Shown piece by piece: positions 1 to 9,591 of a stretch of DNA of 44,275 nt (position 1 is the stretch's first letter; each line of letters opens with the position of its first letter). Origin of the DNA: Dunaliella salina. Its lineage: Eukaryota; Chlorophyta; Chlorophyceae; Chlamydomonadales; Dunaliellaceae. The notes under the pieces are model-generated. The model did not search any database and was not told the origin of the DNA. It saw only the letters and a list, made by a program, of their open reading frames with translations. Position numbers and translations under genes: made by a program. The DNA lies in the NCBI GenBank assembly GCA_002284615.2, contig MU069641.1, positions 293,730 through 338,004 on the forward strand. Direction: 5' to 3'.

Positions 1-1095
1 CCCCAGCATCCACAAAAATATCAGCAATTCCTTTTGGACCATGTCTACACTCTCTTTCACAATGAAGCAAAACATTTTTAAATACCGCACAGGTACCCTA
101 TTCAACCAAAAACATGCTGTGCGCTTCAAAATTTCCACCAGCCTACAATGCCCCCTTTGTGGGGAACTTGACAGTGCCCTTCACATCTTATCTGGATGCA
201 AAAATTCAACCATGTCTGGTATGGTAACTGAGCGACACAATATCGCCAGCAGAATCCTCCTGAAAGCCATAGCAAAGGCCCTCTTGGGGCAGGTATTGCC
301 TCCATGGACATTGGCAGAACAGACCGTCTTGCCTTGCAAGACTTACAGATCCCAGAACATGCTACTAATAGGACTCTTCCAAAATATATTTTCCCGCGCC
401 GCTTCCCTGATAAGAATAGGCTCACTTCCAGCCGGCCTGATGCTCTATTGGTTGTTCCCCTGAAAAGGGTATCAAGGTCGAATCCTCGTTATGAGCTGAG
501 AAGTACAGGGGGGCTCAGGGGACACAAGGAGGACTCAGCGCCAGCCATAGCCACTCGACCAACATCCAAGGCTCGTGACCCCAGTCAGCTCCACCCAGAT
601 CAGAGACACATCCACCTTGTTGAAGTCAAATACTGTGAGGACACCCGGCCCAACAGCCAGCTTGAGGCCTCCAAGCTGCAGCACCGCGAACTTTGTCGTC
701 ATCTTTCTGGGGCCTCAGCTCAAGTCACCCTCCATACTATCCTGCTAGGTGTGGGAGGAGTCATCTATACCCCTCATACTTTGGAGCCTCTTAAGGAGCT
801 TGGTCTTGACACTTCCAAGGCCACTAAGCTTGTTCGGAAGCTTCATGCTCATTCTGTCATGTATGCCTACAAACTTGCCAGCACCAGACGCGCTCTTGAG
901 AAGACCTTTTTCAACTCTCAACAAGGTCAGGCACGGATTACTGCTAGAAACCCACCTGATCCCCACTGACTTTTTTCTTCTGCTTTCTCTTGGTGAAGTG
1001 GATACATGGTGCCTCGGCCCTAGGTATCCCCTTTTCCTTAATTGATGTGGGGAGTGTTTTCACTGCCTGCGTAGTTTTTCTTTTCTTTTCTTTTC
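1..1095 (+). mobile_element. Non-LTR retrotransposon copy C1, 3' part (divergent subfamily)
   Basis: This is the 3' end of a LINE-like element running in from the left edge of the window. It holds the CCHC knuckle and restriction-like nuclease frames, then a 3' tail with 'TTAATTGATG', a stem-loop at 1047-1070 and a (TTTTC)n run ending near 1095. It aligns domain by domain with the better copy at 7929-9712 but differs at many residues, so it is a separate subfamily and not a recent duplicate. Confidence 0.85.
41..969 (+). pseudogene. Retrotransposon C-terminal CCHC plus restriction-like nuclease, frameshifted
   Basis: Two overlapping frames (41-463 and 304-969) together match the C-terminal part of the element polyprotein, so one frameshift lies between about 300 and 460. 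The first frame holds an intact zinc knuckle CPLCGELDSALHILSGC (C-x2-C-x7-H-x4-C). The second holds the nuclease signature: RPDALL, then after a long variable loop HLVEVKYCEDTRP, then QLEASKLQH, and the late block TILLGVGGVIYTPHTL. The spacing PD...E-x-K fits the PD-(D/E)XK fold, and a CCHC followed by RPD is the arrangement known from restriction-like endonucleases of R2-type and Dualen-type LINEs. The end PPDPH-stop is shared with other copies. The frameshift makes it non-functional as it stands. Confidence 0.8.
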
Positions 1096-1194
1096 AGACC
1101 ACCTTTCCTCTCATTCAGATTTCATTCAGAGGCACCCTCTGAATCAGACCCTCTTCAGACCAATCAGGACTGGAATCAGAAAAACCTTAACTTA

Positions 1195-1640
1195 CCGACG
1201 CGGCTAAAAGGAAAGTCGACCACCAAACGCGCAGCTCAGTTGCCTGATGGCATTATGGCTATGCCCATTGAAGGCAGGGACTTTACACATCATCCGCAGA
1301 ATAAGAATCCCAGAGACACAGGTATCCACCTCATTGAGCTAAAATGTTGCTCTGACACCAAGCCTGAACAAACACTCCACACATCACAAAATCAGCACAA
1401 AAACACCATTGACAGCCCATGCACAAAAAAAATCCGTGGCACACACCACAATAACAGAGTCGCATTGCACACCATACTAGTTGGAGTTGCTGGAACTATC
1501 TTCAATCCCTACACTATTGATCCTTTCTACAAACTTGGCCTGACCAAGGACAAAGCCCACACAACTGCAAAGGATCTCCACTATCACGCTGTAAAGAGCC
1601 AACAATCACAATACCAAAAATGCCATCCAATTCAGCAACA
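1195..1640 (+). pseudogene. Second divergent retrotransposon nuclease fragment (C2)
   Basis: An open frame entering from about 1195 encodes LPDGIMAMPIEG, then IHLIELKCCSDTKPEQ, then TILVGVAGTIFNPYTI and LGLTKDKAH. These match the PD-(D/E)XK nuclease blocks of the neighbouring copies (RPD, E-x-K, LGVGGTIYTEHTL, LGLD). The loop between PD and E-x-K is about 30 residues, against about 56 in the main family. Similarity fades near 1625 and no 3' tail follows directly, so this is a truncated relic of a third subfamily placed just after copy C1. It has no domain upstream of the nuclease. Confidence 0.65.
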
Positions 1641-1820
1641 TAAGCAATGGGGGTTTGGGGGATGGGGCTCCGGGGCGGGCTGCGTACAGGACAATGAAGC
1701 GCGCAGCAGGAGGGATGGCTGATGACCCGCTGGACCCACATTAGCTGGGCTGCTCATAGCTAGCCTTCGTTTGTGGGGCTCACTGTTAGTTTCAGCGCTA
1801 CCTGTTGGGCTTTACCTCAT

Positions 1821-1898
1821 GCACGCTGGTTGTGTCCAGCATAGACTATTACTTTTACCTTTCAAGTAATAGTCTATGCTGGACAGTATCCAGCATGC
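1821..1898. repeat. Long near-perfect hairpin (foldback)
   Basis: Arms 1834-1854 and 1864-1884 are exact reverse complements (21 bp, extended to 22 by 1833/1885) around a 9-base loop. After a short internal bulge the stem resumes with GCACGCTGG against CCAGCATGC, giving about 31 paired bases. A sequence related to the left arm recurs in inverted orientation near 22635-22675, so the arm belongs to a dispersed repeat. No coding potential is seen in 1640-2190 around it. Confidence 0.75.
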
Positions 1899-2427
1899 AT
1901 CCACGGACTCAACTCAACAGTCAGCGCTGGGACTAACTGTGAGCCTCACCAGTAGCCCAGAGAGAGTATTTAAATCCAGTGGTTTGTTGGCCATTTGTCC
2001 TCCTCTATCAAGCCTGTCCAGTGCCCGTGCCCCTGGATCTGCATTGCTGATATTGTTGTATGGTATGGTGTTTTTAGTGTTGCAAATTTATGTTTAAACA
2101 GCATGGCAGTGTATTTTTGTTGCAAGCCCAGTTGCAACTGCCTTCTCTTTAGTTAAACCAAGTTTGCGCAGAGGAACAATTGTGGATGGGTTATGAAAGA
2201 GAAAGAAAAGAAAAACTACGTAGGAAGAGAAACTCTCCCCACATCAATTAAGGAGACACATTGGCTCAAAAAAGAGCCGTGTGCCCTCTCCACTCTAAGG
2301 TATGAAAAAGAGGGTTATAAATTGTTCCGGCAATTTTCATTATGGTACGTAGTGTGACTCTGTTATTGCGATGTGTATCTTGGAGGGTTATTGTGCGCAG
2401 GCTCTCAATAGCATTTTTGTGTTGATT

Positions 2428-3287
2428 TTATGCAGTCAGGAAGATTTTTTCGGGCTTGGTGTCGGTACATAACTTCAGCTCCATGTGGTGAATATGTCTG
2501 TCTCTAGGACTCAATAGCCTTGGAGATCTGGTGGTATCTCTGCCTGGTATTGGCAGTACAATGATGCAGTCTAGTTTGCTTTGTTGTGTGGCAGGAGTTC
2601 GTCCTGTAGGTACAACCACTGGCAGCTTGGACTTTTCTTTGGACTTCATCAGGGGCATCTGTGTCTGAAGCCCAGTGTTTGTCGTTGTTGCAAGCGTCCA
2701 TAGCAACCATTAAAAAATGCTGAACCTCCTTTGCTGGTTTCTTTGAAACACATGATAAGGGTGTCGTGCGAGATCAGTGTCACACACACATCACCAACCT
2801 GGGCGCACAGATCACTGCCAGCCAGTTGTTGAGCCAGTCCAAGAATACAAGGTAACAAACTAACTAATTGACTGCTTGACCAGGATTCAGCAGTAACCAA
2901 GATTCAGCGTGATAAGGGCATGATGATGGCAATTCGAGCACATTTTGTTTACCAGTGACTCACTGATTCGGAATGAGTGCATCTGAGAAGTGCTATCATG
3001 CGCGCCACACAAGGGGCAAGGTGGAGAGCCAGGTTGGCCTGTTGATTGCTTGACATGTTTTTTCCATTATAAAGAGTTTTTGTCCGGTATTTGAGGATGT
3101 TCATTTTTTCTTTGAGGGTGTCAGATTTCAAATTGCAGAAGGCATTGCTGATTTTGGGATTTGCAGCAGGTAGTCTTTTTGCCAGGCCTTTGAGAGGTTT
3201 TGCCGAAGTTCCTTTGTGGTTGAGTGAGATATTCTGGCTAGAATACCAAGCCAGAAGAGGTTTGAAAAGAGTTTTTGCGGTAAGCAA
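2428..3287 (-). pseudogene. Nuclease and CCHC region of copy C3, broken
   Basis: Minus-strand fragments match the C-terminal part of the polyprotein. The frame ending at 2428 gives LDCIIVLPIPG followed by HIHHMELKLCTDTKPE, equivalent to RPDAVLITPF and HLIEIKFCEDTRPE, so PD has become LD in this copy while E-x-K is kept. Further upstream, 2949-3287 gives PKISNAFCNLKSD and NILKYRTKTLYNGKN, equivalent to KISNAFRNMPN and TILQYRTGTLYNQKH. A CPLCG zinc-knuckle start is visible in a neighbouring frame but its His and last Cys are not in register. Several frameshifts are needed to join the blocks. Confidence 0.65.
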
Positions 3288-3330
3288 GTGTCAGTTTTAT
3301 GAGGTTCCTTTGCTGCCAGTGCATGAAAAG

Positions 3331-3766
3331 CTATAGCATCTGCACGTTCCAATCATACCACACTGGGATTTGACTTGGTAAAAGTGTGCTGGTGTTACTG
3401 AGGTCTTGGTGAGGTGTATTATGCTCGAGCATGAATGCAAATGAGTAGACATTCCTGAAAGTCTGTGAAATTATTTCCAATTTGGTGTAAAGCAGAAGCA
3501 CTGTTAGCTGCACTGAAGGAGTGTTTGTGCTGAAGAAATGCAAGTCTTGCTGCAAGTTCTGATAACTAGCATGTTGCTTTTGTTGTTGGATCATTGCTAT
3601 TCTTGGGACAGAAGACAGATGCACCTGCTTTTTTTTTGTCGTGGGAGGTGATGACACTGCCATCAGTGTACACCAAATCTTCCAGGTCCATAATTTTGGG
3701 CGTTAGGTTTTTTTTTGTATGTATATGAATATGCTGTGATATCCTTTTCTTGTATGCATATTTCAA
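3331..3766 (-). pseudogene. RNase H fragment of copy C3
   Basis: The frame 3566-3766 (minus) reads MDLEDLVYTDGSVITSHD, then AGASVFCPKNSND, matching the RNase H start of the main family (DWRTWAYTDGS then GAGVYCPSTDS) and keeping the first catalytic Asp in TDGS. The frame 3331-3663 continues the domain in a degraded form. The later catalytic residues cannot be assigned with confidence. It lies between the PCIF1-like and CCHC regions, as in the other copies. Confidence 0.6.
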
Positions 3767-3877
3767 ACATACTTACTGCATCTGGGAGCAGGAGTGCAAA
3801 TCTTTTCCTATGTTTGGAAGCTTTAAAGGTGTCGAACTTGTTTGCTTATTTTAGGGGTTAAAATTGGCTCAATTGCA

Positions 3878-4756
3878 TCAAGTGCCTTCCGGAATACTAT
3901 GTTTCCATTGTTCAAACCTATGGGTTATTGTTGAATAAAGTGCTGTCCTCCGCTTTTCCAAATGATGGCAAGTTGTAAATGCTTTTAGTTGTTGGCAAAG
4001 GGATTTTGATTTTGTGGAAGGAGCCGAGAGGCGCGGATGGTTGGATTTTGTGAAGGAAACTTGGCAAGTATGGGAGCTTGATTTGGATGGCATCTCATCC
4101 AATGCATGTATCCTTTCTTGGACCAATTTATTTGGCTTGGAAGAACTTCTTGAAGAAGGAAAGTGGCCTTGGGGATGGTCGTGCTCGAGGCAGAGGACAA
4201 AGCATGCAGGACGAGATGGTAAATGAGTTCTTTGTCATGTGGAGGATGACAGGAAAAAGGCCTGTAAATCTTGAATTAAATGCATCCATGTTGGCCTCAA
4301 AAGCTGTGCCTCTAGGATGAGGGCTCCTATAGACATGATAGTGTATCATAATCTTAAGTGCTAGCAAAATTTTCGTTGGAGACCACAGCAAAAGAAGCGA
4401 GAGCTTTAATGAGGTGCAATGGTGTAAGAGGAGGGCTGGTTCCAAAGTGCTTGCCTGTGTAAAAGACTCATACTTTCTGTAGCTTCATATCAGACGGGGG
4501 GATGGGATAGAGACATGAAAACCAGCATGCTTGCAAGCCAGTTGTGGGTGCCTGTACATGTAAGGGCAGGTGTGCATGAGCGTCCGCCACTTAGTTTTTG
4601 CCCCATAATTTTGTTGCAACTCAATTTTTCAGTGTGGTGAATATGCAGATGGATAGAGAATTTAAAGAGGAGCAGATTGGTACCCTTTTTGTCTGGATTG
4701 GGGCTCTGGAAAGGGGGTTTTGGGGTGGGTGGGTGGGTCAGGGGGGTCCAGCCCAA
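3878..4756 (-). pseudogene. PCIF1-like methyltransferase region of copy C3, broken
   Basis: Minus-strand fragments align with the PCIF1-like region of the copies at 18070-18840 and 38935-39652. DAFNSRFTGLF corresponds to NAFSSKFSGFS. In the next frame FSCHPPHDKELIYH corresponds to FSVCHPIYDEGIMTQ. KATFLLQEVLPSQINWSK corresponds to TATFMFLPAWNKDMI. The motif that is NPPF in PCIF1 is thus CHPPH here. At least one frameshift separates the blocks. The copy is non-functional but shows that this domain is an old part of the retrotransposon superfamily. Confidence 0.55.
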
Positions 4757-4989
4757 AATTTACACGTGCCTTCCACGAAAAAAATTTTCACCCTCCTGCT
4801 TGACAATTCAAATTGTCTAAGTATATGTCATCTACAGTCGGAAGTGGTAAGTTTTTATGTGAGAGGTTGTTCATAGCTTTCAACACTAGGACTTCTCGAT
4901 TTGCTACCAGCATATTAGCTGCTTCCCAAGTGTGGTGCCAAGTGGCAATTTTTTTTCTGTGCAATGTGAGTTCTATCCCTTCTCTGGGC

Positions 4990-5130
4990 GCTTGAAAGGC
5001 TGGTGCAGGAGGCATAATCCCAATGAAAGCCTTCCTCTGTCTGGAGACACTGTAGGCGGGTGCAGAGATTGTGATTTTCCGCATTTCCAATGATACGTGG
5101 GCAGGCATGTGTCACATTGAGACATGTCAA
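4990..5130 (-). pseudogene. PHD finger remnant of copy C3
   Basis: One minus-strand frame reads QCDTCPRTYHWKC, which matches CDVCHRTYHWEC in the PHD finger of the large copy at 17391-17600. After a frameshift, FHWDYASCTSLS matches TYTWACPACASLN. The C-x2-C and H-x2-C ligands are conserved while surrounding residues differ. The block lies upstream of the PCIF1-like region, the same position as in the large copy. Confidence 0.6.
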
Positions 5131-5934
5131 TATAATCGGCTCCTTCAGATGCACGCTCTGAGCAGGTGGGGATCCAGCAGATTTGACAGCTATTGTCGTC
5201 AGTTTGGCTTCCAGGGAAGGGCTGAAGGCGGGCTACTTGGTTGCTGTCTTTTGTTGAAATGGCAGAGCTCTGCGGGTGAGGAGCCTGTCCTTCTCCTGCT
5301 TAGCATTTACCAGTCAAGGATGGCTTGAACTCGGAATTTGTGCTTAAAGACGGTGTTTATGGCAGAAGAACCCTGGAGTTCTGCATGCTGCCGTTGTTGT
5401 TCCCATGAGGAGGCTGCATCATTGAAGCTCGTATTAGAATGGGTGAATGAATTAGCTTATGTGACTTCGAAGGGAAAAAGTAAGGAATTTTGTGTCGACA
5501 CTTTTTTATGGCTTGTGTGCCTGGAGCAATTTGTATGTGATGAGGGCTCTATAGAGTTGCCGGCAGTTAATTGGCTCCATGAGATGGCATGTGTTGTTCA
5601 GGTGCGTGTGGGTGTGGTTCGAGACAGGTCTGTGTTCATGATGTCGTTGTTGCTCTGGTGGGGTGGACAAGAGGGCACAGAGGTTACTCTTTGGAGATCA
5701 TGCACTCTGCTTCATATGGATAGGGGGGGAGAGGGCCTCCAGCATGCCAAGCCCTTTTATGAGAGGTACAAGGTGTTGGACATTTCACTCTGGCCGCTCA
5801 GGAATACCTACAGCATCGGGACAGGAAGTGCTAAACGTGCTCAGCTTGCACACGCAGAATTGGTCCACAGTCTTTTGGCGCGTCATGCGTCAGGTTTGGG
5901 CAATATTGTTTACATTTTACTTTCATGAATCATT

Positions 5935-6010
5935 GAGCCAATGTCCCCCATTACTTAATTGATGCAAGGGAGCTTTCTTTGCCTGCGCACTTATCGTTTC
6001 TTCTTCAATT
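5935..6010 (+). mobile_element. Solo retrotransposon 3' tail
   Basis: The block contains GAGCCAATGT, CTTAATTGATG and a stem-loop at 5964-5986 (arms GCAAGGGAGC and CTTTGCCTGC, loop TTT), then a T/C-rich run. It is the plus-strand 3' tail of the retrotransposon superfamily with no recognisable coding part before it, so it is either a severely 5'-truncated insertion or an eroded copy. Confidence 0.6.
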
Positions 6011-6238
6011 TCCTAGGAAGAGTTTAATCTGCCTAAGATCAGTTTTTCCTTTTTTATTTCCTGCGAATGAATCCCACCAGTTCAGACCAAGAGAAAGGGA
6101 GGGCACAGGAGTCTACTTAGGCAAGTTCCTCCACCTGGAACACTTGAGACACTGCTGTCAAGAGGCTATGTCCAGCAAACTCAAGACCCAAGCCTCAGCC
6201 TCAGCGTCGGAAAAGTTGTAACTGTTGATAACGGCCTG

Positions 6239-6885
6239 CAGTGTTGCACACCACGTTGCCACGGGCATGATTTTGTGGCGTGGCGTTGCCGTGGCGTGGC
6301 AACGGGAACGGCCACGGCCACGGTAACGTTTCTGAGCCAGATCGGCGAGCAGAGACCCCACAGAGGCCTGAGCACATATAATTATGATTATATAATGAGC
6401 ATTGATACTGACGAAGTTTATAACTTGTACTACAGAAGCAACAACTTGAATCAGAAGCACAAGGAATGGACGTGCTTAGGCTGCGGAGACAAATGGACAT
6501 GTTCAGCGGACAGGCTCAGAGCCCACATATTCAGGCTGAAGGGCAAAGGCATCAAGCCCTGTTCCAAGTATTACTCCCCATCAGACTTGAAGCCCATGCA
6601 GGACTTGGAGCACAGCTTGCACAAGCGGGTGCTGCCAGGAAGAGCTCCTCGAGGCAGCGCGCTGAGAATGAGGTGGGCCCACTTCTGGGTGCTTGCAATG
6701 CACACCTATGCATGCACACTTACATGCACATACAGGGCTGCAGGTGCAAATGCACACAGCTGTGCACATACAAGCACAGTTGAGTGCACGTAGGCATGCA
6801 TACAGAGACAACATTTGTAGCAACTGCCACCCCACGTTTTAGATTCCGTGGCGTGGCCGTGGCGTGGCCGTGGCGTGCAACCCTG
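6239..6885 (+). mobile_element. Short hAT element 1 with BED finger and 8-bp target duplication
   Basis: The ends are CAGTGTTGCACACCACG and, reverse-complemented from the right, CAGGGTTGCACGCCACGG. They form imperfect terminal inverted repeats with the C-A-n-n-G start usual for hAT elements. The flanks are a perfect 8-bp duplication, ACGGCCTG at 6231-6238 and 6886-6893, which is the hAT hallmark. Both subterminal regions are full of GCCACG/CGTGGC repeats. Inside is one BED zinc-finger frame and no DDE/dimerisation part of a transposase, so it is non-autonomous. It is homologous to the element at 11531-12189. Confidence 0.88.
6395..6793 (+). pseudogene. BED-type zinc finger of hAT element 1
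   Basis: The frame starts MSIDTDEVYN and contains EWTCLGCGDKWTC, SADRLRAHIF and KGKGIKPCSK. The Cx2C pair, a His and a following Cys, together with the GKGIKPC ending, are typical of the N-terminal BED zinc finger by which hAT transposases bind their element ends. Compared with the sister copy at 11655-12026, one base is missing near 6609, so the downstream frame switches. The sister's AQLAQAGAAR sequence continues in another frame here. No catalytic domain follows, so at best this would be a DNA-binding fragment. Confidence 0.7.
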
Positions 6886-6893
6886 ACGGCCTG

Positions 6894-7420
6894 ATTCAAC
6901 CAGAATCAACCAGGAAAAAGCCGGTTGAAAAAGCCCGAGCCTAACGTAGAGAATTGCTATTTCAACCACGGTTGATTCCTCTTTGATTTAATGGGGAAAA
7001 TGGTTAATTCAACCGCGATTAATTATGTCTTGAAACAATCGGTGATCAACCGTGGTTGACAATGAGTGAATCAACCACTAATCAATCAGGATGGTTGATT
7101 CAATTGCAGTTGAAAAAGCCCGGGCCTAGCGTAGAAAATGGCTATTTCAACCGTGGTTGATTTTCTGTTGAATCAAGTGGCAATCAAGACTAGTTGTTTC
7201 CTGGTTGAAACACCTGACTTTCAAGCTGATTGGTTGATCCAATCCCGTTGAAAAAGCCCGGCCTAGTGTAGAAAATGGCTATTTCAACCATGGTTGATTT
7301 TCTGTTGAATCAAGTGCCAATCAAGACTAGTTGTTTCCTGGTCGATCCACCTGTCAACAGCCAAGGTGCCGGTGGTTGATTTCTTTTGGTTGATTTCCTG
7401 TTAAATTAAGTCGAGCTCAT
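6894..7420. repeat. GGTTGA/TCAACC-rich array with palindromic cores
   Basis: The region is packed with GGTTGA and TCAACC and several palindromes of the form TCAACC-NN-GGTTGA. A longer unit starting GTTGAAAAAGCCC recurs at 6924, 7109 and 7247. The last two units agree for about 100 bases, including CAAGACTAGTTGTTTCCTGG. No open frame of note is present. It abuts hAT element 1 on the right. Confidence 0.75.
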
Positions 7421-7928
7421 CAATTCTTCACTTGAAACATGTGAGAATCAAGCAACATGTACTAGCCAATTAGGCGTGTAGCAACAAGAGTCAAACAACT
7501 TCCATCCAGCCATGGAAGATGCATAGCAAGCACTACATGTTTTCAACATCTGTCAAATTGCATGGCAGACTTCATCGGCATGACGACCATACATGCATGC
7601 AAAGGGGATCAAGTGTAAGGTACCCTGCTCTAGGTAAGCAATCATGGCATGTCCATGTCCACCATCTTAAATGCAAGATGGCATCTGACATACGGATGTT
7701 CAAAGTCATCGTCACACCTCAATCATCAGTAAATTATCTGGAGCGAACTTGATGTTCACTGCATATCCAGCTGCATATCCAAGTATGGGAATTCTGCCGT
7801 GATATTCTTCTCTTCCACTCGCACAGATTTCACTTCCTCCACCCCCCCAAATGCAGCCATTTTAGCTTCCAGCTGCTCCTTCATTTCCTTCCATCAAGAC
7901 TCACGCCGTTGGCCTCTTTGCTTCTCCT
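7421..7928. other. Unassigned sequence
   Basis: I see no gene, repeat unit or RNA signature here. Short open frames (for example 7519-7752) have no recognisable motif. The stretch ends where the retrotransposon copy C4 begins. Confidence 0.4.
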
Positions 7929-9591
7929 GGACTTGGTGCCAAGCCAATCCAGTACTCTCCTAACTCTTAAAATTGCTGACTGGAGAACTTGGGCATACAC
8001 AGATGGCAGCTGCCTTGTCCACAACGGTAAGCAAGAAATTGGAGCAGGCGTCTACTGCCCGTCCACTGACAGCAAGAACTTTGTAGAACCAAACGGTGCT
8101 GGGATTACTAAAACCATCACTAGAGCTGAATTAGCAGCAATTGCTGCTGCTATCATCACCAAAAATGCAGATATTGCATCAGACAGCCTCATCTCTTTCA
8201 ACCAAATACGCAAACAACTTCTTTATCCTGAAAGACACCTCAGGCATACCCAAGGAGACGTCCTTAAAATGATTCAAACTCTCATTAGAGACTTCCATAC
8301 CAAAATTCGAATTTACAAGGTGAAGTCCCATGCTGGCATTGCTGGAAATGAATGTGCAGATGCTATTGCAAAACATCAAGCAAAGCAAGCCCAGAACTGC
8401 GTGGCAGACACCGAGATTCCTGGTGCAGGTCCTGGTGGAAATCCATTTACAAACATTTTCTGGTTAGCCAAGGAAGAAAGAGTGCATGCTGCAGGCACAT
8501 CTGCGGGTCCACCACCCGCCCACAAGCTCACCTATTTCCCCAATCTTCAAGATGCCCTCAAATCCCACATGCATTCTAAACACAAGCTTGGATATGCCAA
8601 TGCCAAAACAGGCTACTACTCTTACTATAAAAACTTATTACCGCAAGTAGATAAAAAAATCAGCAATGCCTTCAGAAATATGCCCAACATCTCTGTACCC
8701 ATGAAGCGTACCATCCTGCAGTACCGCACAGGCACCCTCTACAACCAAAAACATGCAATACGTTTCAAAAAGTCAACTGATCCATCTTGCCCCCTCTCAG
8801 GCTGCCATCATTTGGACAGCGCGCTACATATGCTCTCAGGCTGCCAAAACCATATCATCTCCAACATGAGAACTGAGCGTCATAACATTGCAGGCAGAAT
8901 GATCACCAAAGCCCTCAGCAAATGCCCTGTAGGGGCAGGCCTGGTCTACACAGACATAGGAAGCAATTTTAAGCTTGCTCAACACAACCTCCAACTCCCT
9001 ACACATGCCTCAAACAGAACTTTACCTGCTTACTTCTTCCCTCGTAACCTTCCAGAGAGGAAAAGACTCAACTCCAGTCGACCAGATGCTGTTTTGATCA
9101 CCCCTTTTAATGCCAAACATACTTCTAACGATGTTTCTCCTACCCATTCCCATCACGCTTTGCGCAGCTCCGCACGGAGGACCACCAGAACTAGTCGCAT
9201 GAGGCAACCCCATGAACTTCGTGCAAATGAACGCCATGTGCACCTAATAGAAATCAAGTTCTGTGAAGACACAAGGCCAGAGCATCAGTTGAACGCGGCA
9301 AAGCAGCAGCACGCAGACCTTTGTAAACTTGTTAATGCTAAAGCTGTTACAATTCACCCTATTCTCCTGGGTGTAGGTGGAACTATTTACACTGAGCATA
9401 CCCTAAAGCAATTCAAACAACTAGGATTGGATCACCAGCGTGCCTCTAAGCTTGCTCAACAACTTCATGCCCATTCTGTCCAATATGCCCACAAACTGGT
9501 CTCCACACGCCGCGCTATTGAAAACAAGAATACTTCCAACTGCCAGGTTCTAGAGCCAGGTGCTTCTAGTAACCCTCCAGATCCACATTAG
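7909..9591 (+). CDS. RNase H - CCHC - restriction-like nuclease part of retrotransposon polyprotein
   Basis: This 560-residue open frame is the best copy of the element's C-terminal half. RNase H spans about residues 24-165: TDGS (Asp32), TRAELAAI (Glu74), ASDSL (Asp92) and VKSHAGIAGNECADAIA near 140-160, so the acidic set and the His are present. A zinc knuckle CPLSGCHHLDSALHMLSGC starts at residue 294 (C-x4-C-x7-H-x4-C). The PD-(D/E)XK nuclease follows: RPDAVL near 390, HLIEIKFCEDTRP near 445, QLNAAKQQH, then ILLGVGGTIYTEHTL. RNase H would remove template RNA and the nuclease would nick target DNA. The annotated start is only the first in-frame codon and includes a few flanking residues. 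In a full element this is the end of a longer polyprotein. Confidence 0.85.
   Translation: MASLLLLDLVPSQSSTLLTLKIADWRTWAYTDGSCLVHNGKQEIGAGVYCPSTDSKNFVEPNGAGITKTITRAELAAIAAAIITKNADIASDSLISFNQIRKQLLYPERHLRHTQGDVLKMIQTLIRDFHTKIRIYKVKSHAGIAGNECADAIAKHQAKQAQNCVADTEIPGAGPGGNPFTNIFWLAKEERVHAAGTSAGPPPAHKLTYFPNLQDALKSHMHSKHKLGYANAKTGYYSYYKNLLPQVDKKISNAFRNMPNISVPMKRTILQYRTGTLYNQKHAIRFKKSTDPSCPLSGCHHLDSALHMLSGCQNHIISNMRTERHNIAGRMITKALSKCPVGAGLVYTDIGSNFKLAQHNLQLPTHASNRTLPAYFFPRNLPERKRLNSSRPDAVLITPFNAKHTSNDVSPTHSHHALRSSARRTTRTSRMRQPHELRANERHVHLIEIKFCEDTRPEHQLNAAKQQHADLCKLVNAKAVTIHPILLGVGGTIYTEHTLKQFKQLGLDHQRASKLAQQLHAHSVQYAHKLVSTRRAIENKNTSNCQVLEPGASSNPPDPH

Larger units (their letters stand above)
2205..5170 (-). 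mobile_element. Divergent non-LTR retrotransposon copy C3 (reverse strand)
   Basis: Read on the minus strand from 5170 to 2205, this degraded copy keeps the same domain order as the main family: PHD finger, PCIF1-like region, RNase H, CCHC region, nuclease and 3' tail. The tail shows the conserved stem-loop at 2220-2242 and a GAAAA-type run at 2203-2216 (TTTTC on the element strand). Frameshifts are frequent and residues differ widely from the other copies, so it is an old member of a separate subfamily. Its 5' limit is unclear. The stretch 5170-5930 probably continues the linker but gives no recognisable frame. Confidence 0.75.

Noticed and set aside
5338..5928. 196-residue plus-strand frame
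   Set aside because: It lies where the minus-strand retrotransposon copy C3 should continue, shows no motif, and is probably a shadow of decayed linker sequence.
6894..7420. CRISPR array
   Set aside because: Repeats are irregular in spacing, palindromic and lack constant repeat-unique spacer structure; the genome is eukaryotic.
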